Below, piece by piece: positions 1 through 11,288 of a DNA stretch of 61,407 nucleotides. A program made the translations under genes and the position numbers. Every line of letters begins with the position of its first letter. Position 1 is the stretch's first letter. The DNA is from Paenibacillus tianmuensis. Lineage in GTDB: Bacteria; Bacillota; Bacilli; Paenibacillales; NBRC-103111. The stretch is from the NCBI RefSeq assembly GCF_900100345.1, contig NZ_FMTT01000034.1, positions 1 to 61,407 on the forward strand. The letters run 5' to 3'. Under the pieces are notes generated by a model, which was given only the letters and a program-made list of their open reading frames with translations, was not told where the DNA came from and did not search any database.

Positions 1-266
1 TTACCCCACCAACTAGCTAATGCGCCGCAGGCCCATCTGTAAGCCACAGGTTGCCCCGTGTTTCTTGATCTTCTCATGCGAGAAGACCACTTATCCGGTC
101 TTAGCTACCGTTTCCGGTAGTTATCCCAGTCTTACAGGCAGGTTGCCTACGTGTTACTCACCCGTCCGCCGCTCGCTTTACCCGAAGGTAAAACCCGCTC
201 GACTTGCATGTATTAGGCACGCCGCCAGCGTTCGTCCTGAGCCAGGATCAAACTCTCCATTAAAGA
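1..266 (-). rRNA. rrs: 16S ribosomal RNA, 5' part (runs off the left edge)
   Basis: Read on the minus strand this begins near position 266 and carries the conserved 16S start (GAGAGTTTGATCCTGGCTC), followed by CTAATACATGCAAGTCGAGC and the AACACGTAGGCAACC region. Only about the first 265 nt are inside the window. The overall pattern resembles Paenibacillaceae 16S. It lies directly downstream of lysS, the same neighbour as rrnJ in B. subtilis. The exact mature 5' end is estimated. Confidence 0.97.
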
Positions 267-342
267 AAAGCTGATAAAGCTCAAAAGTTACTACTGACGA
301 GAATTTTCATTCTCTTTATGACACTCACTCGATGTTCAGTTT

Positions 343-352
343 TCAAAGGGCA
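343..352 (-). promoter_or_regulatory. boxA-like rRNA antitermination element
   Basis: On the minus strand the leader reads TGCCCTTTGA, close to the boxA consensus TGCTCTTTGA, and continues as AAACTGAACATCG, a phrase common in Firmicutes rRNA leaders. It lies about 80 nt upstream of the 16S start, where Nus-factor antitermination signals are expected. Confidence 0.6.
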
Positions 353-407
353 ATGATGTTCGTCATCTTTCGACTTCGTTTTACAACCCGTCAAAAGCGA
401 CCTCTTT

Positions 408-437
408 AATATATCACATCTGCCTAGCTGATTGCAA
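408..437 (-). promoter_or_regulatory. rRNA operon promoter P2
   Basis: Minus-strand -35 TTGCAA (432-437) and -10 TATATT (408-413), 18 bp apart. It is the downstream member of a tandem pair with identical hexamers; tandem promoters are usual for Bacillus rRNA operons. It would give a 16S leader of about 135 nt. Confidence 0.65.
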
Positions 438-504
438 GCATTATTTTTAATTTCTTTTTTCATGCTTGGTTCTTTCGAACTCAACCGCAGAAGCGACAAT
501 GACT

Positions 505-533
505 AATATACCAAACGTTCATGCACTTTGCAA
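505..533 (-). promoter_or_regulatory. rRNA operon promoter P1
   Basis: Minus-strand -35 TTGCAA (528-533) and -10 TATATT (505-510) with a 17 bp spacer. Both hexamers match P2 exactly. The 274-623 gap holds these two promoters, the boxA-like element and the lysS terminator, and no gene. Confidence 0.65.
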
Positions 534-572
534 CTGTTATTTTTTTCCTTTCGCATTAACTCTAAAGTAAAC

Positions 573-612
573 AAAAAACATGCTTTTCCCACAAAGGGCG
601 AAGCATGTTTTG
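573..612 (-). terminator. Rho-independent terminator after lysS
   Basis: Arms 575-585 and 601-611 (AAAACATGCTT / AAGCATGTTTT) pair perfectly. On the minus strand the stem runs into a T-rich tail just after the lysS stop, separating lysS from the rRNA promoters. Confidence 0.85.
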
Positions 613-623
613 CTTGTCCGAAA

Positions 624-2198
<1,575 letters not shown>

Positions 2199-2206
2199 TC
2201 ACCGTT

Positions 2207-2683
2207 TTACTTCTTGATATCGATAATTTCGTACTGAATAACGCCTGCCGGTACGCTAACGTCAACGATTGCCCCTTTGCGTTTGCCGAGAATGGCTTTG
2301 CCGACTGGGCTCTCGTTGGAAATTTTATTTTGGAACGGGTCGGATTCCGCCGTACCAACGATGGAGTATTCGACGATGTCCCCGAATTCGAGGTCCTTCA
2401 AGATAACGATGGAACCGACGTTCACCGCATTCGTATCGACTTCGTCGTTGTTGATAATCCGCGCATTGCGCAGCAACTTCTCCAAAGTAAGAACACGGCC
2501 CTCAACGAACGCTTGTTCGTTTTTGGCGTCTTCATATTCCGAGTTCTCGCTGATATCGCCGTAACCGATGGCCACTTTAATCCGCTCCGCCACCTCGCGG
2601 CGCTTCACCGACTTTAAATGCTCCAGCTCTTCCTCGAGCTTTTTCAAACCTTCCTGCGTGAGAATGACTTCTTTTTCCGCCAT
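2207..2683 (-). CDS. greA: Transcription elongation factor GreA
   Basis: Stimulates transcript cleavage by backtracked RNA polymerase. At 158 residues it is the standard length. The N-terminal half is the two-helix coiled coil (EEELEHLKSVKRREVAERI, then SENSEYEDAKNEQ, which holds the acidic tip residues). The C-terminal half is the FKBP-like domain ending ESPVGKAILGKRKGA. In B. subtilis greA is elsewhere; here it is placed between dusB and lysS under a consensus promoter. Confidence 0.97.
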   Translation of the reverse strand: MAEKEVILTQEGLKKLEEELEHLKSVKRREVAERIKVAIGYGDISENSEYEDAKNEQAFVEGRVLTLEKLLRNARIINNDEVDTNAVNVGSIVILKDLEFGDIVEYSIVGTAESDPFQNKISNESPVGKAILGKRKGAIVDVSVPAGVIQYEIIDIKK

Positions 2684-2816
2684 TACTACCTATCTCCCGT
2701 CGTGTGAAAGATTTTCATATTTCGAGCCCAATCGAGTATGAATTCACTGATAATTACTATATGAACGCGACGCTGCTTGATGCCACCAACCGTCGGCCGC
2801 AAATGACTATTGACTG

Positions 2817-2845
2817 ATTATATTGCAACCCCATTCAAATGTCAA
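2817..2845 (-). promoter_or_regulatory. Sigma-A promoter of greA-lysS
   Basis: Minus strand TTGACA (2840-2845), 17 bp spacer, TATAAT (2817-2822): both hexamers match the consensus exactly. It lies between dusB and greA and predicts a leader of about 125 nt. No other feature was seen in this gap. Confidence 0.85.
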
Positions 2846-2883
2846 TTGAAGCCAACCGCCCCGATTTCGCCCACCGAACCGGG

Positions 2884-3876
2884 CTAGTGAACGGTTGCCT
2901 CGCGTTGGTCGAACGATTCGATAAAGTCGGTGAGAAGTTGCACCATGGCGTCCCGTTTCGTCTGCTCCATAATGGCGTCTTTGATCCGCGCCGCCCCATG
3001 CAACCCCTTCAAGTACCAGGCCAAATGCTTGCGCATTTCCTTGACCGCCACCGCTTCGCCTTTCAGCGCCGTCAACCGGTCCAAATGCAGCACCGCGATG
3101 CGGATTTTCTCTTGCGGGATCGGTTCCGGAGGGAGCTCCCCTTTGGTCAAATATTGGATGGTCCGGTAAAGCATCCACGGATTGCCCAATGCCGCGCGGC
3201 CGATCATGACTCCGTCGACGCCGGTCTGGTCGAGCATCCGTTTCGCATCCTCGGGAGTAAAGACGTCCCCATTGCCGATCACCGGAATCGAAACGGCTTC
3301 TTTGACCTCTTTAATGATGTCCCAGTTCGCGTGACCGGTATACATCTGCACTCTCGTGCGCCCATGAACGGATACGGCTGCGCCGCCGCCGTTCTCTACG
3401 GCCTTCGCGTTCCGTACCGCATAAATATGATCGTCGTCCCAGCCGATCCGCATTTTCACGGTTAGCGGTTTGCTGACGGACCGGCTGACGGTCGAGACCA
3501 TCTGCTCGATTTTGTCGGGGTCCAGCAGCCAACGCGCCCCCGCGTCGCATTTTGTAATTTTGGGCACAGGACAGCCCATATTGATATCGATGATGTCCGC
3601 ATTCGTATGCTGATCCACATATTTAGCCGCTTCAACAAGCGTTTCGGTGTCGCCGCCGAAAATTTGCAGGCTGAGCGGCTTCTCCCGCTCGTCGACGTAC
3701 AGCATCTCCAGTGTGCGATGATTTCCGTGCAGGATGGCTTTATCGCTGACCATCTCGGCACAGACGAGGCCGCAGCCGAACTCTTTCGCGATCAAGCGAA
3801 AGGCCGGATTGCAGACGCCTGCCATCGGGGCCAGGACCACTTTGTTTGGGGCGGTGACATTGCCTATCGTTAACAT
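2884..3876 (-). CDS. dusB: tRNA-dihydrouridine synthase B
   Basis: FMN-dependent enzyme that reduces uridine to dihydrouridine in the tRNA D-loop. It is about 330 residues with the Dus TIM barrel: [17 protein letters not shown] at the start, [11 protein letters not shown] with the catalytic cysteine, KMRIGWDD, and VIGNGDVF / [13 protein letters not shown] for flavin binding. The open frame reaches further upstream, but the ATG at 3876 follows AGAAAGGAGAG at good spacing and matches the family start. It corresponds to yacF in B. subtilis, 28 nt after yazB in the folate operon. Confidence 0.95.
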   Translation of the reverse strand: MLTIGNVTAPNKVVLAPMAGVCNPAFRLIAKEFGCGLVCAEMVSDKAILHGNHRTLEMLYVDEREKPLSLQIFGGDTETLVEAAKYVDQHTNADIIDINMGCPVPKITKCDAGARWLLDPDKIEQMVSTVSRSVSKPLTVKMRIGWDDDHIYAVRNAKAVENGGGAAVSVHGRTRVQMYTGHANWDIIKEVKEAVSIPVIGNGDVFTPEDAKRMLDQTGVDGVMIGRAALGNPWMLYRTIQYLTKGELPPEPIPQEKIRIAVLHLDRLTALKGEAVAVKEMRKHLAWYLKGLHGAARIKDAIMEQTKRDAMVQLLTDFIESFDQREATVH

Positions 3877-3904
3877 CGTATCTCTCCTTTCTGGGAAGGG
3901 TGAT

Positions 3905-4120
3905 TTATTTGCCGCTTGCTTGGAAATAAAGCTCCTCCGGCTCGATCCCCAGCGTTTCGCATATTTTACGGACGATTTTCGGATCCGCCTTGCGCGTTCC
4001 CCGCTCGATGGAACCGAGTACGGCAATGGAAACTTCCAGCCGTTCCGCCAGCTCGTTTTGAGTAAATCCTTTTAATTTGCGAAAAGCGCGGATGCGCTGG
4101 GCTATTGCATTTTTTTCCAA
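3905..4120 (-). CDS. yazB: Small XRE-family helix-turn-helix protein
   Basis: A 71-residue protein made up almost entirely of an XRE/Cro helix-turn-helix ([20 protein letters not shown], then [18 protein letters not shown]). It starts at TTG (4120) and overlaps the end of folK by 19 nt. A small HTH gene (yazB) sits at the same place between folK and dusB in B. subtilis. Its DNA target is not known to me; local regulation of the folate operon would be speculation. Confidence 0.85.
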   Translation of the reverse strand: MEKNAIAQRIRAFRKLKGFTQNELAERLEVSIAVLGSIERGTRKADPKIVRKICETLGIEPEELYFQASGK

Positions 4121-4626
4121 AGTGTAACGCCTTCCTTTCCTTCCGCACGCTCCAAAAACGCTCGTAAAGGCTCGGCCTGCGGCTGGTGATGAAGCTCCAA
4201 TACCTCGATAAGAGGAATCAGAACGAATGCCCGCTCATGCATGCGCGGGTGCGGCAGCGTCAATTCAGGCTGCTGCTGCCTGACGTTGCCGTACATCAGC
4301 ATATCAAGGTCAATGGTACGAGGGCCCCAGCGAATATCACGGACGCGGCCAAGCAGCCTTTCCGTTTCCATCAACTGCTCCAGCAGTTGTTCCGGGGAGA
4401 GCGTCGTAGTCACCTCGATCGCCATATTCAAAAAGGGGGCCTGATCCGTATAGCCAACCGGATCGGTCTCATACAAAGCCGATTGTCCTGTAACGCGAAT
4501 CTGCGGATGCTCCTGTAGCAAGTGAACGGCTTCCGTCAGGAAGCGCTCCCTGTCTCCGATGTTGGAGCCCAGCCCGATGTAAGCCCTCTCCCAAGCTTCG
4601 TTCGACTGCATATCTCCATCGTTCAT
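4102..4626 (-). CDS. folK: 6-hydroxymethyl-7,8-dihydropterin pyrophosphokinase
   Basis: Transfers pyrophosphate from ATP to 6-hydroxymethyl-dihydropterin in folate synthesis. The 174-residue product has the HPPK signatures YIGLGSNIGDRERFL and GPRTIDLDMLMYG, then LPHPRMHERAFVLIPL. Its ATG overlaps the folB stop (TAATG), so the two are probably translationally coupled. The C terminus overlaps yazB. Confidence 0.96.
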   Translation of the reverse strand: MNDGDMQSNEAWERAYIGLGSNIGDRERFLTEAVHLLQEHPQIRVTGQSALYETDPVGYTDQAPFLNMAIEVTTTLSPEQLLEQLMETERLLGRVRDIRWGPRTIDLDMLMYGNVRQQQPELTLPHPRMHERAFVLIPLIEVLELHHQPQAEPLRAFLERAEGKEGVTLWKKMQ

Positions 4627-5000
4627 TAGCGGGCTTCCCGCTTCCTGTGAATTTCGACCGTGAAGCCGTCGAAATGAACGGCTACCGGCGGGTGCGGCTT
4701 GACGACGCGAACGGTCAATTCATTTATACTAGTATAAGTTCGCAATACCTCGGATGCAATATGCTCAGCCAGCGCCTCGACCAGCTTGAACGTTTTTCGC
4801 TCGACGATCGTTTTGATCAAATCATGTACCTCGGCATAATTGACGGTGTCTTCTACCCGGTCGGAGCGCCCCGCCCGATCCAGCGGAAGGTACAGCTCCA
4901 CATCCACACAGTAGCGCTGCCCCAGCTTGTTTTCCTCTGGAATAACGCCGTGGTATCCGTAAAAGGCCATCCCTTTCAGCATCATTTTATCCAACTTCAT
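4626..5000 (-). CDS. folB: Dihydroneopterin aldolase
   Basis: Converts 7,8-dihydroneopterin to 6-hydroxymethyl-dihydropterin. The 124-residue product shows MAFYGYHGVIPEENKLGQ near the N terminus and the family C-terminal KPHPPVAVHFDGFTVEIHR (K about residue 106). The ATG at 5000 has AGGAGG seven bases upstream. It lies between folP and folK in a tightly packed operon. Confidence 0.96.
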   Translation of the reverse strand: MKLDKMMLKGMAFYGYHGVIPEENKLGQRYCVDVELYLPLDRAGRSDRVEDTVNYAEVHDLIKTIVERKTFKLVEALAEHIASEVLRTYTSINELTVRVVKPHPPVAVHFDGFTVEIHRKREAR

Positions 5001-5042
5001 CTTCCTCCTTCAAGTCGCGGTCGCGTCTTGCAAGCAGCCGCT

Positions 5043-5876
5043 TCATCGGCGCTGCGTTATGGCGTCGGTCATATCGGCAACACGCCGCATGGCTTGTACA
5101 TCATGCACTCTGACGATCCGGCAGCCTTGGGCCATGCCGAGGGCAACGGTAGCCGCGGTTCCTTCCACCACGTCGTCCGTCGGCAAATTCAGCGCACGGC
5201 AGATCATGCTCTTGCGCGACGTGCCGAGCAGCACAGGGTATCCTAAGGAGACAATCCGGTCCAGATGGTTCATCAACTGCAAATTGTGCTCGTACGTTTT
5301 GGCAAATCCGATGCCGGGGTCCAAAATAATCTGTTCGTCGCGAATCCCCGCTTGATGCGCCCGGCGAACCGTTTCCCGCAAATCCTCGATCACGTCTTGG
5401 ATAAAGTTAGCATACACCGCTTCGGTGCGATTATGCATCAGAACGATCGGGCAGCCGTATTCTACAGCTACGCGGGCCATGTCCGGCTCCTTCTGCAATC
5501 CCCATATATCGTTGAGCAGGCTTGCGCCCGCGGCCATCGCTTGTCTTGCCGTTTCGGCTTTGTACGTGTCGATGGAAATCGGCGTATCGATGCCTGCCTG
5601 CCGCAGCGCGCGAATGACAGGGATGACTCGTTCCAGCTCTTCTTCCAGCGATATGGCGGGAGCCCCGGGACGCGTCGATTCGCCGCCTACGTCAATGATA
5701 TCGGCTCCCTGCGCGATCATCTCCAAAGCCCGGGCCACGGCAGCGATCGGATCAATGTACCGCCCCCCGTCCGAGAAGGAGTCCGGGGTCGCATTAAGAA
5801 TCCCCATCACGACTGACCTCGACCCGCTCAACAGCCGCTCGAGCTTGTTAGAATCCGTCATGCTAGCGTTCATCAT
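5043..5876 (-). CDS. folP: Dihydropteroate synthase
   Basis: Condenses p-aminobenzoate with the pterin pyrophosphate and is the target of sulfonamides. The 277-residue TIM-barrel product has MGILNATPDSFSDGGRY, DIIDVGGESTRPGA and the C-terminal LLGTSRKSMI loop. Two adjacent ATG codons (5876 and 5873) follow AAGGAGG; the second has better spacing. The start overlaps the 3' end of pabC by 14 nt. Confidence 0.96.
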   Translation of the reverse strand: MMNASMTDSNKLERLLSGSRSVVMGILNATPDSFSDGGRYIDPIAAVARALEMIAQGADIIDVGGESTRPGAPAISLEEELERVIPVIRALRQAGIDTPISIDTYKAETARQAMAAGASLLNDIWGLQKEPDMARVAVEYGCPIVLMHNRTEAVYANFIQDVIEDLRETVRRAHQAGIRDEQIILDPGIGFAKTYEHNLQLMNHLDRIVSLGYPVLLGTSRKSMICRALNLPTDDVVEGTAATVALGMAQGCRIVRVHDVQAMRRVADMTDAITQRR

Positions 5877-6777
5877 TTTCCTCCTTAGCTTCAGCTATTA
5901 TACCATACCAGGAACAAACGTTCCTATACCGGGACAGCAATCTTGCCGTAACAGGACCTGCCGTGCCGTCGCCGACGGTGTGCCCTTTCCCTTCCCGGTC
6001 CAACAGCCTTGTCACAGGAATGATTTCTTGAATGGAATTCGTCAAAAATACTTCGTCCGCTCCGGTAAGATCTTCCCACCTGTACAAGCCCTCCGATACG
6101 GATAATCCGGTCTCGCGCGCCACCTTCATCACATAGCGTCTCGTGATGCCGGGCAGAAGCCCCGTTTCCACCGAAGGCGTGTGCAGCTCTCCGCCGCGCA
6201 CAAAAAACACATTGCTGACGATCCCTTCCGACAAGAAGCCTTGGGCATCCAGCAGGAGACCTTCTGCCTGAGCCGCCCAAGGGTAGCGCCGGAGTTCTTG
6301 TTTTGCCAAAATATTGTTCATATAATGCAGCGATTTGTGTCGAATCGTGCCTTCCGGCGAGTTTCGACGGGATTCGAGGAGCTGCAGCGGCTTGCCGCTG
6401 CTATAAACCGACGAATCGATGGGCGGCAACGATTTTATATAAAGGATTTCCGTAGGGTGCTTGTACGGTTCGACCGGAAGACCGAGAATGTCCGTGCCCG
6501 CCGTAACCGTAAAGCGGAAGTAGGCATCCGTCAATGCGTTCGCTTCAAGCAATCTACGAACCCGGGCCTGCAAGCCGTCCGGATCGGGAACGTAGCGGAT
6601 GTCCAGCTCCCGGCAGCCTGCGGCCAACCGCTCGAGATGCCATTCCAACAAAAAGGGACGCCCGCCGTAGGTGCGGAACGTCTCGAATAACCCCATACCG
6701 TAAAGAAAACCGTGGTCGTATACGGAGACCACGGCCTTTTGTTCCTCTATGACGTTTCCGTTCAAATCGATTTTCAC
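5863..6777 (-). CDS. pabC: Aminodeoxychorismate lyase (PLP-dependent, class IV)
   Basis: Releases pyruvate from 4-amino-4-deoxychorismate to give p-aminobenzoate. The 304-residue product is a class IV aminotransferase fold: [33 protein letters not shown] with the probable PLP lysine, and [11 protein letters not shown]. The C terminus is slightly longer than in relatives. It begins at GTG, whose last bases overlap the pabA stop (GTGA), so it is coupled to pabA. Confidence 0.93.
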   Translation of the reverse strand: MKIDLNGNVIEEQKAVVSVYDHGFLYGMGLFETFRTYGGRPFLLEWHLERLAAGCRELDIRYVPDPDGLQARVRRLLEANALTDAYFRFTVTAGTDILGLPVEPYKHPTEILYIKSLPPIDSSVYSSGKPLQLLESRRNSPEGTIRHKSLHYMNNILAKQELRRYPWAAQAEGLLLDAQGFLSEGIVSNVFFVRGGELHTPSVETGLLPGITRRYVMKVARETGLSVSEGLYRWEDLTGADEVFLTNSIQEIIPVTRLLDREGKGHTVGDGTAGPVTARLLSRYRNVCSWYGIIAEAKEENDER

Positions 6778-7355
6778 CCTTGGCTCACTGCGGTTTCGTT
6801 CAAAAAATTGCGCAGCATTTGATGCCCGTGATCGGTAATGATCGACTCGGGATGGAATTGAACGCCTTCGATCGGGTATTCTTTATGGCGCAGTCCCATA
6901 ATTTCGCCCTCGGCCGTTTCGGCGGTGATCACGAAGCAATCGGGCAGCGTTTCTCTTTTTACAATCAAGGAATGGTACCTCGTTGCCGTAAACGGAGACG
7001 GCATATCCTTAAAGACCCCTTGACCGTCGTGGAATATTTCCGAGGTCTTCCCGTGCATCAGCCGTTCTGCGCGGATCACTTCGCCGCCAAACGCCTGTCC
7101 GATCGATTGATGGCCGAGGCAGACGCCGAGAATGGGAATCCGGCCTTTGAAGCGTTCGATCAGCGACAGGCTGATTCCCGCTTCGTTGGGCGTGCAAGGC
7201 CCCGGAGAGATCAAAATATGGTCCGGCTTTAACGCTTCGATCCCCTCCAGATCGATCTCGTCGTTGCGGCGAACCTCGATCTTTTCGCCCAATTCCCCCA
7301 AATACTGCACCAAATTGTACGTAAACGAATCGTAGTTGTCGATGACCAAAATCAT
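6774..7355 (-). CDS. pabA: Aminodeoxychorismate/anthranilate synthase glutamine amidotransferase subunit
   Basis: Supplies ammonia from glutamine to PabB and, in Bacillus, also to TrpE. The 193-residue class I amidotransferase has the nucleophile in [15 protein letters not shown] (Cys79) and the His/Glu pair in GVQFHPESI. The oxyanion loop reads [10 protein letters not shown], with Cys where Gly is common. Its ATG overlaps the pabB stop by 4 nt. Confidence 0.94.
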   Translation of the reverse strand: MILVIDNYDSFTYNLVQYLGELGEKIEVRRNDEIDLEGIEALKPDHILISPGPCTPNEAGISLSLIERFKGRIPILGVCLGHQSIGQAFGGEVIRAERLMHGKTSEIFHDGQGVFKDMPSPFTATRYHSLIVKRETLPDCFVITAETAEGEIMGLRHKEYPIEGVQFHPESIITDHGHQMLRNFLNETAVSQG

Positions 7356-8914
7356 GATTTTCTACCTCCCGCAGGGCATGGATTTCGTTCGCTATATTGG
7401 ATTGCTTTCCACATGGCTTTTGCTTTGTTAATCGATTCCGTGTATTCCTTCTCCGGAATCGAGTCGATGACAATTCCCGCCCCGGCCTGAACATATCCTG
7501 TACCGCCTGCTGCGATGAGCGTACGTATGATTATATTAAATTCCATATCGCCATTATAGTCAATCCAGCCGATAGACCCGGTATATGGTCCTCTTCTCAC
7601 CGGCTCCAGTTCCTCGATAATCTCCATGGTGCGGATTTTCGGAGCACCGGTTATGGTGCCGCCCGGGAACGTCGCGGCAATGACATCGAAGGCATCGCGG
7701 CCCTCAGCCAGCTTTCCTTCAACTTCCGACACGATATGCATCACATGGGAATAGTACTCAATGACCATAAAGTCTTTGACCTTTACCGTCCCGTATGTCG
7801 AAATTCGTCCGAGATCGTTACGCTCCAAATCGACAAGCATGATATGCTCGGCCCGTTCTTTTTCATGATGGATCAGTTCATCCGCTAGCTGCCGGTCTTC
7901 TTCCGGGCTCATGCCGCGCGGACGGGTGCCTGCGATCGGACGAGTGCGGACGGTTCCTCGTTCAAGCTGGACCAGCAGCTCCGGGGAACCCGATACAAGC
8001 TGAAAATCACGAAATCGCAGCAGTCCCATATAAGGGGAAGGGTTCACCAGCCGCAGCCATTCATAGATTTCTTCAGGCGAGGCCTCAAGCCGCTTGTTCT
8101 GGCGCACCGACAGATTCACCTGAAACACGTCTCCGGCACTGATGTAATCGCGAACTTTGCGTACCGCATCCATGTAAGCTTCTCTCGGAAAATCGGAAGC
8201 CATCCCTTCAATGGCATCCACGTCCACCCGAAGGCGGTCTTCTTCCATAAGCGTCCGCTTCCGGTCCGCTTCTTCCTGCAAGAGCGGATTGGCGGCAGCC
8301 TCCGCCAATCGATCCCACAAGCCTTTCATCCGGGCTGCGGACTGCTCCGCTTCCTTATAGCGGGCTTCAAGCCAACCGGGCTCGTCCAGTTGTTGCTGCG
8401 AAAGCTCCGTGTGGACCGCGCAAAACAGCTGATTGGTTTCATGATCGATAATCCAAAGCTCGTTCACCCGAACAAAAGCATAGTCGGGCACGGGCAAATC
8501 GGCTTTCGCCCGAACCGGCAGCCGTTCAATGGTACGGATCACATCGTAGCCCCAGAACCCGACGCATCCGCCTATCCATTTCGGGGCCCCCTCGACAACC
8601 GGCGAGCGAAAAGGGGCAAGCCAGCTTTTGACCAGCTCCAGCGGCGCTCCGTGCCGCTTCTCTTCGCTGCCATCCCGTTCCGTGACCGTCGCCTCGTAGC
8701 CTGTACCTTGAATAGCCGAAACGGGCCGAATGCCAAAAAAACTGTAGCGGCCGCCCTTCCCGCTCTCCAGCACAAAGGAGCCCGGAGCCGCTTCCTCCCA
8801 AATCGGCGCCCAAGAAAGCGGGCGGCTTTGCTCTAATGAAAACCGGATAACATATGGAAGCACGGTGTAGTCCTGAGCCCACTGCTGCCATTGATGATAG
8901 GATGTCAGGAGCAT
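7352..8914 (-). CDS. pabB: Aminodeoxychorismate synthase, component I
   Basis: Aminates chorismate using ammonia from PabA. The 520-residue product has an N-terminal TrpE/PabB domain ([14 protein letters not shown]) and a C-terminal chorismate-binding domain with [36 protein letters not shown] and the closing [16 protein letters not shown]. The PIAGTRPRG motif also occurs in TrpE; adjacency to pabA, pabC and folP supports the pABA role. The ATG follows AAAGGAGG. It is the first gene of the pab-fol-dusB operon. Confidence 0.94.
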   Translation of the reverse strand: MLLTSYHQWQQWAQDYTVLPYVIRFSLEQSRPLSWAPIWEEAAPGSFVLESGKGGRYSFFGIRPVSAIQGTGYEATVTERDGSEEKRHGAPLELVKSWLAPFRSPVVEGAPKWIGGCVGFWGYDVIRTIERLPVRAKADLPVPDYAFVRVNELWIIDHETNQLFCAVHTELSQQQLDEPGWLEARYKEAEQSAARMKGLWDRLAEAAANPLLQEEADRKRTLMEEDRLRVDVDAIEGMASDFPREAYMDAVRKVRDYISAGDVFQVNLSVRQNKRLEASPEEIYEWLRLVNPSPYMGLLRFRDFQLVSGSPELLVQLERGTVRTRPIAGTRPRGMSPEEDRQLADELIHHEKERAEHIMLVDLERNDLGRISTYGTVKVKDFMVIEYYSHVMHIVSEVEGKLAEGRDAFDVIAATFPGGTITGAPKIRTMEIIEELEPVRRGPYTGSIGWIDYNGDMEFNIIIRTLIAAGGTGYVQAGAGIVIDSIPEKEYTESINKAKAMWKAIQYSERNPCPAGGRKS

Positions 8915-8955
8915 GTTCCGTCCTCCTTTTGCGTTCGTCGTTTAATGTTGGGATT

Positions 8956-8984
8956 AGTATACTTGAAATTGCGGGCGAATAAAA
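8956..8984 (-). promoter_or_regulatory. Probable promoter of the pab-fol operon
   Basis: Minus strand -10 TATACT (8956-8961) with a weak -35 TTTTAT (8979-8984) 17 bp upstream, about 40 nt before the pabB ATG. No G/UAG repeats typical of TRAP binding were seen near the start. Confidence 0.5.
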
Positions 8985-9029
8985 GGGCGGTGATGAATCG
9001 AGAGAACCCGGGCCCCTTGAGCAGTCTGC

Positions 9030-9139
9030 GGAGAAATCGCGTTTCGCTTCAGCTCAAACACGTTTTGCACCATCCCCTATAAGTTCATGGAAGCGGAAGG
9101 GGATGGTGCAAAAAACTCGCCGCGAAACGCGATTTCTCC
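9030..9139. repeat. Nested perfect palindrome (110 bp fold-back)
   Basis: Outer arms 9030-9047 and 9122-9139 are perfect 18-bp inverted copies (GGAGAAATCGCGTTTCGC). Inside them a second pair, 9063-9078 and 9098-9113 (TTTTGCACCATCCCCT), is also perfect over 16 bp. It lies between the cysK terminator and the pab promoter, so it may sit outside both transcripts. No other copy is in the window. It fills most of the 323-bp gap between pabB and cysK. Confidence 0.9.
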
Positions 9140-9188
9140 TTCGACTAACTACGAGCAACAACTCCCTTCACAATTTCATGGGTAGAAA

Positions 9189-9227
9189 GATAAAAGCCTG
9201 CTCAACCTTTGCAGGATGAGCAGGCTT
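9189..9227 (-). terminator. Rho-independent terminator after cysK
   Basis: Minus strand AAGCCTGCTCA / TGAGCAGGCTT (arms 217-227 and 194-204 of the 9-kb block) with a 12-nt loop and a TTTTA tail, just past the cysK stop. Confidence 0.88.
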
Positions 9228-9237
9228 GGTTGGCTTA

Positions 9238-10176
9238 TTAGTCCTCGAATTGATACAGCGGTGTGGACAGGTAGCGCTCGCCGTTACTTGGAACGACGGC
9301 GATCACGCGCTTGCCGGGGCCAAGTTCCTTGGCGATCTTCAGTGCGGCAAAGATGGCCGCTCCGGACGAAATGCCGCCCAGAATGCCTTCTTCTTTCGCT
9401 ACGCGGCGGGACGTTTCGAACGCTTCCTCGTTCTCTACCGCAATGATGCCGTCATAAATGGTGGTATCCAGAATATCCGGCACAAAGCCTGCGCCGATCC
9501 CTTGAATGCGGTGCGGACCCGGCTTACCCCCGGACAATACCGGAGAAGCCGCAGGCTCGATAGCGTAAATTTTAATGTTCGGGAAGTTCTCCTTGAGCAC
9601 CGAACCGGCGCCTGTAATCGTTCCGCCCGTTCCGATTCCGGCAATGAAAGCGTCCAGCTTGCCGTCATGCGCGTTGATCGCTTCGACGATTTCCGGACCG
9701 GTCGTTTCGCGGTGAATTTTGACGTTCGCTTGGTTCTTGAACTGCTGAGGCATGAAGTAACCCGGATTTTCGGCCAAGATTTCTTCCGCACGCTTGATGG
9801 CGCCCTTCATCCCTTCCGCGCCCGGCGTCAGCTCCAGCTGCGCACCGTAAGCGCGAAGCAGATTGCGGCGTTCCATGGACATCGTCTCCGGCATGACCAA
9901 AATTGCCTTATAGCCTTTAGCCGCGGCGACCATCGCCAGACCGATTCCCGTATTTCCGCTCGTTGGCTCGACGATCGTATCGCCCGGTTTGATACGGCCT
10001 TCTTGCTCGGCCACTTCAATCATGCTGATGGCAATCCGGTCTTTTACGCTAGCGCCCGGGTTTTGGAATTCCAGTTTCACGTAGATTTCCGCACTGCCCT
10101 CCGGCACGACACGGTTTAATTTGACCAATGGCGTGTCCCCAATCAATTGCGTAACGCTTTGCACTAATCTGGCCAT
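9238..10176 (-). CDS. cysK: Cysteine synthase (O-acetylserine sulfhydrylase)
   Basis: PLP enzyme that makes cysteine from O-acetylserine and sulfide. The 312-residue product has the PLP lysine in NPGASVKDR (Lys45), [21 protein letters not shown] for substrate binding, [12 protein letters not shown] for phosphate binding, and a C-terminal [12 protein letters not shown]. It has its own promoter and terminator, as in B. subtilis where cysK lies between yacD and pabB. Confidence 0.97.
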   Translation of the reverse strand: MARLVQSVTQLIGDTPLVKLNRVVPEGSAEIYVKLEFQNPGASVKDRIAISMIEVAEQEGRIKPGDTIVEPTSGNTGIGLAMVAAAKGYKAILVMPETMSMERRNLLRAYGAQLELTPGAEGMKGAIKRAEEILAENPGYFMPQQFKNQANVKIHRETTGPEIVEAINAHDGKLDAFIAGIGTGGTITGAGSVLKENFPNIKIYAIEPAASPVLSGGKPGPHRIQGIGAGFVPDILDTTIYDGIIAVENEEAFETSRRVAKEEGILGGISSGAAIFAALKIAKELGPGKRVIAVVPSNGERYLSTPLYQFED

Positions 10177-10238
10177 TCCGTTCTCCTCCTCAAGTTTACA
10201 TCAAAATATCCGAGTAATTTAGTGGGTATTATATTGTA

Positions 10239-10267
10239 ATCTTATCAACCCCTACGATGGTTGTCAA
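10239..10267 (-). promoter_or_regulatory. Sigma-A promoter of cysK
   Basis: Minus strand TTGACA (10262-10267), 17 bp spacer, TAAGAT (10239-10244). Just downstream the leader has AATACC and GGATATT half-sites that could form a CymR-type operator; this is only a suggestion. Confidence 0.7.
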
Positions 10268-10286
10268 TACAATTCCCTGCCGTTTT

Positions 10287-11225
10287 CTAGAAATTTGCCC
10301 GGACCGATACTTTCCACTTGTCTCGGAGCGTACGCAGCATCTCCTTCATCGGAGGAGCTTCCCGAAGGGCCAGATCTTTGCGGACCCGCTCCCGAACCAT
10401 CGCAGGCTCTTCCTTCGAAGTTTCTTTACGCTCTCTCAGCTTTACGACGACATATTTGCCGTCGACTTCCACGGGTTTTCCGACTTCTCCTTGCTTCAGC
10501 TGCTTGGCAGTCTTCATGATCGGGGCGGGAACGAACGGATCGCCCTCTTCCAGCCAGCCCAAGTCTCCTCCGCTATCGCGCGTCGCATCATCAAGGGAAC
10601 GCTCCTTGGCTACTTGGGCAAAATCGGTTCCTTTGGACAAGTCGTTCAACGCCCGCTGGGCCTGCTCCTTGCTGGCCGTCACGATCTGCTGAAGGCGGAA
10701 CTCTATGCGTGTCTGGAATTCATCCGGATGCGCCGCAATATATGCCTGCACTTCTTCATCGGTGATCCGAACGTTACGAATGGCAACTTTATCGGCCAAC
10801 AGCTTGTGGTAAACGTCTTCTTTGAGCGTCTCGGGAGTTAAAGCCAGCTGATTTTTCATCGTTTCCAAAAATTGTTGCTCGCTTTCGTACCCCTGCTTCA
10901 TCCGCTTCAGTTCCTGCTGCACTTCGCTGTCGCCAATTTCGATGCTCAAGGCCTTCGCCTCCAAGCGCACCACTTCCCGGTCAATCATTCGGTCCAAGAG
11001 CTCGCGCCCGTGCGCCGCCAGCAGCTGTGTTTCCAATTCGGCTAACGTTATCTTTTTCTCTCCGATCGTGGCCAAAATTTGCGCCTCTCCGTCCTGCTTC
11101 TGGGGGTCCGGATATTTATCGGTAGGGGATAGGTATAAGGAGTGGGCCATTAATACGGAGGATAGGATGACTACCGCGACCAGCAACACAGCGACCATGC
11201 CCCATAATACTTTAATGTTTCGCAT
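10287..11225 (-). CDS. yacD: Membrane-anchored PpiC-type peptidyl-prolyl isomerase
   Basis: A 312-residue protein with one N-terminal membrane segment (about residues 8-30, VLWGMVAVLLVAVVILSSVL) and no lipobox, so it should be anchored facing outside. The middle is a SurA/PrsA-like helical domain. The parvulin domain follows (RIEFRLQQIVTASKEQAQRA, then SLDDATRDSGGDLGWLEEGD). It occupies the position of yacD between hslO and cysK. It probably folds secreted proteins; substrates are unknown. Confidence 0.88.
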   Translation of the reverse strand: MRNIKVLWGMVAVLLVAVVILSSVLMAHSLYLSPTDKYPDPQKQDGEAQILATIGEKKITLAELETQLLAAHGRELLDRMIDREVVRLEAKALSIEIGDSEVQQELKRMKQGYESEQQFLETMKNQLALTPETLKEDVYHKLLADKVAIRNVRITDEEVQAYIAAHPDEFQTRIEFRLQQIVTASKEQAQRALNDLSKGTDFAQVAKERSLDDATRDSGGDLGWLEEGDPFVPAPIMKTAKQLKQGEVGKPVEVDGKYVVVKLRERKETSKEEPAMVRERVRKDLALREAPPMKEMLRTLRDKWKVSVRANF

Positions 11226-11288
11226 ACCCTATCTCCTCGTATAATCACTCTCTATATCGACCGGGCGGCTGCTCGCCATCCCGTCGTT

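Noticed and set aside
281..499. 72-codon open frame in the rRNA leader
   Set aside because: It overlaps both rRNA promoters and the boxA-like element and has no protein-like composition.
10200..10240. CymR operator in front of cysK
   Set aside because: Half-sites AATACC and GGATATT are suggestive but spacing and sequence are not close enough to call.
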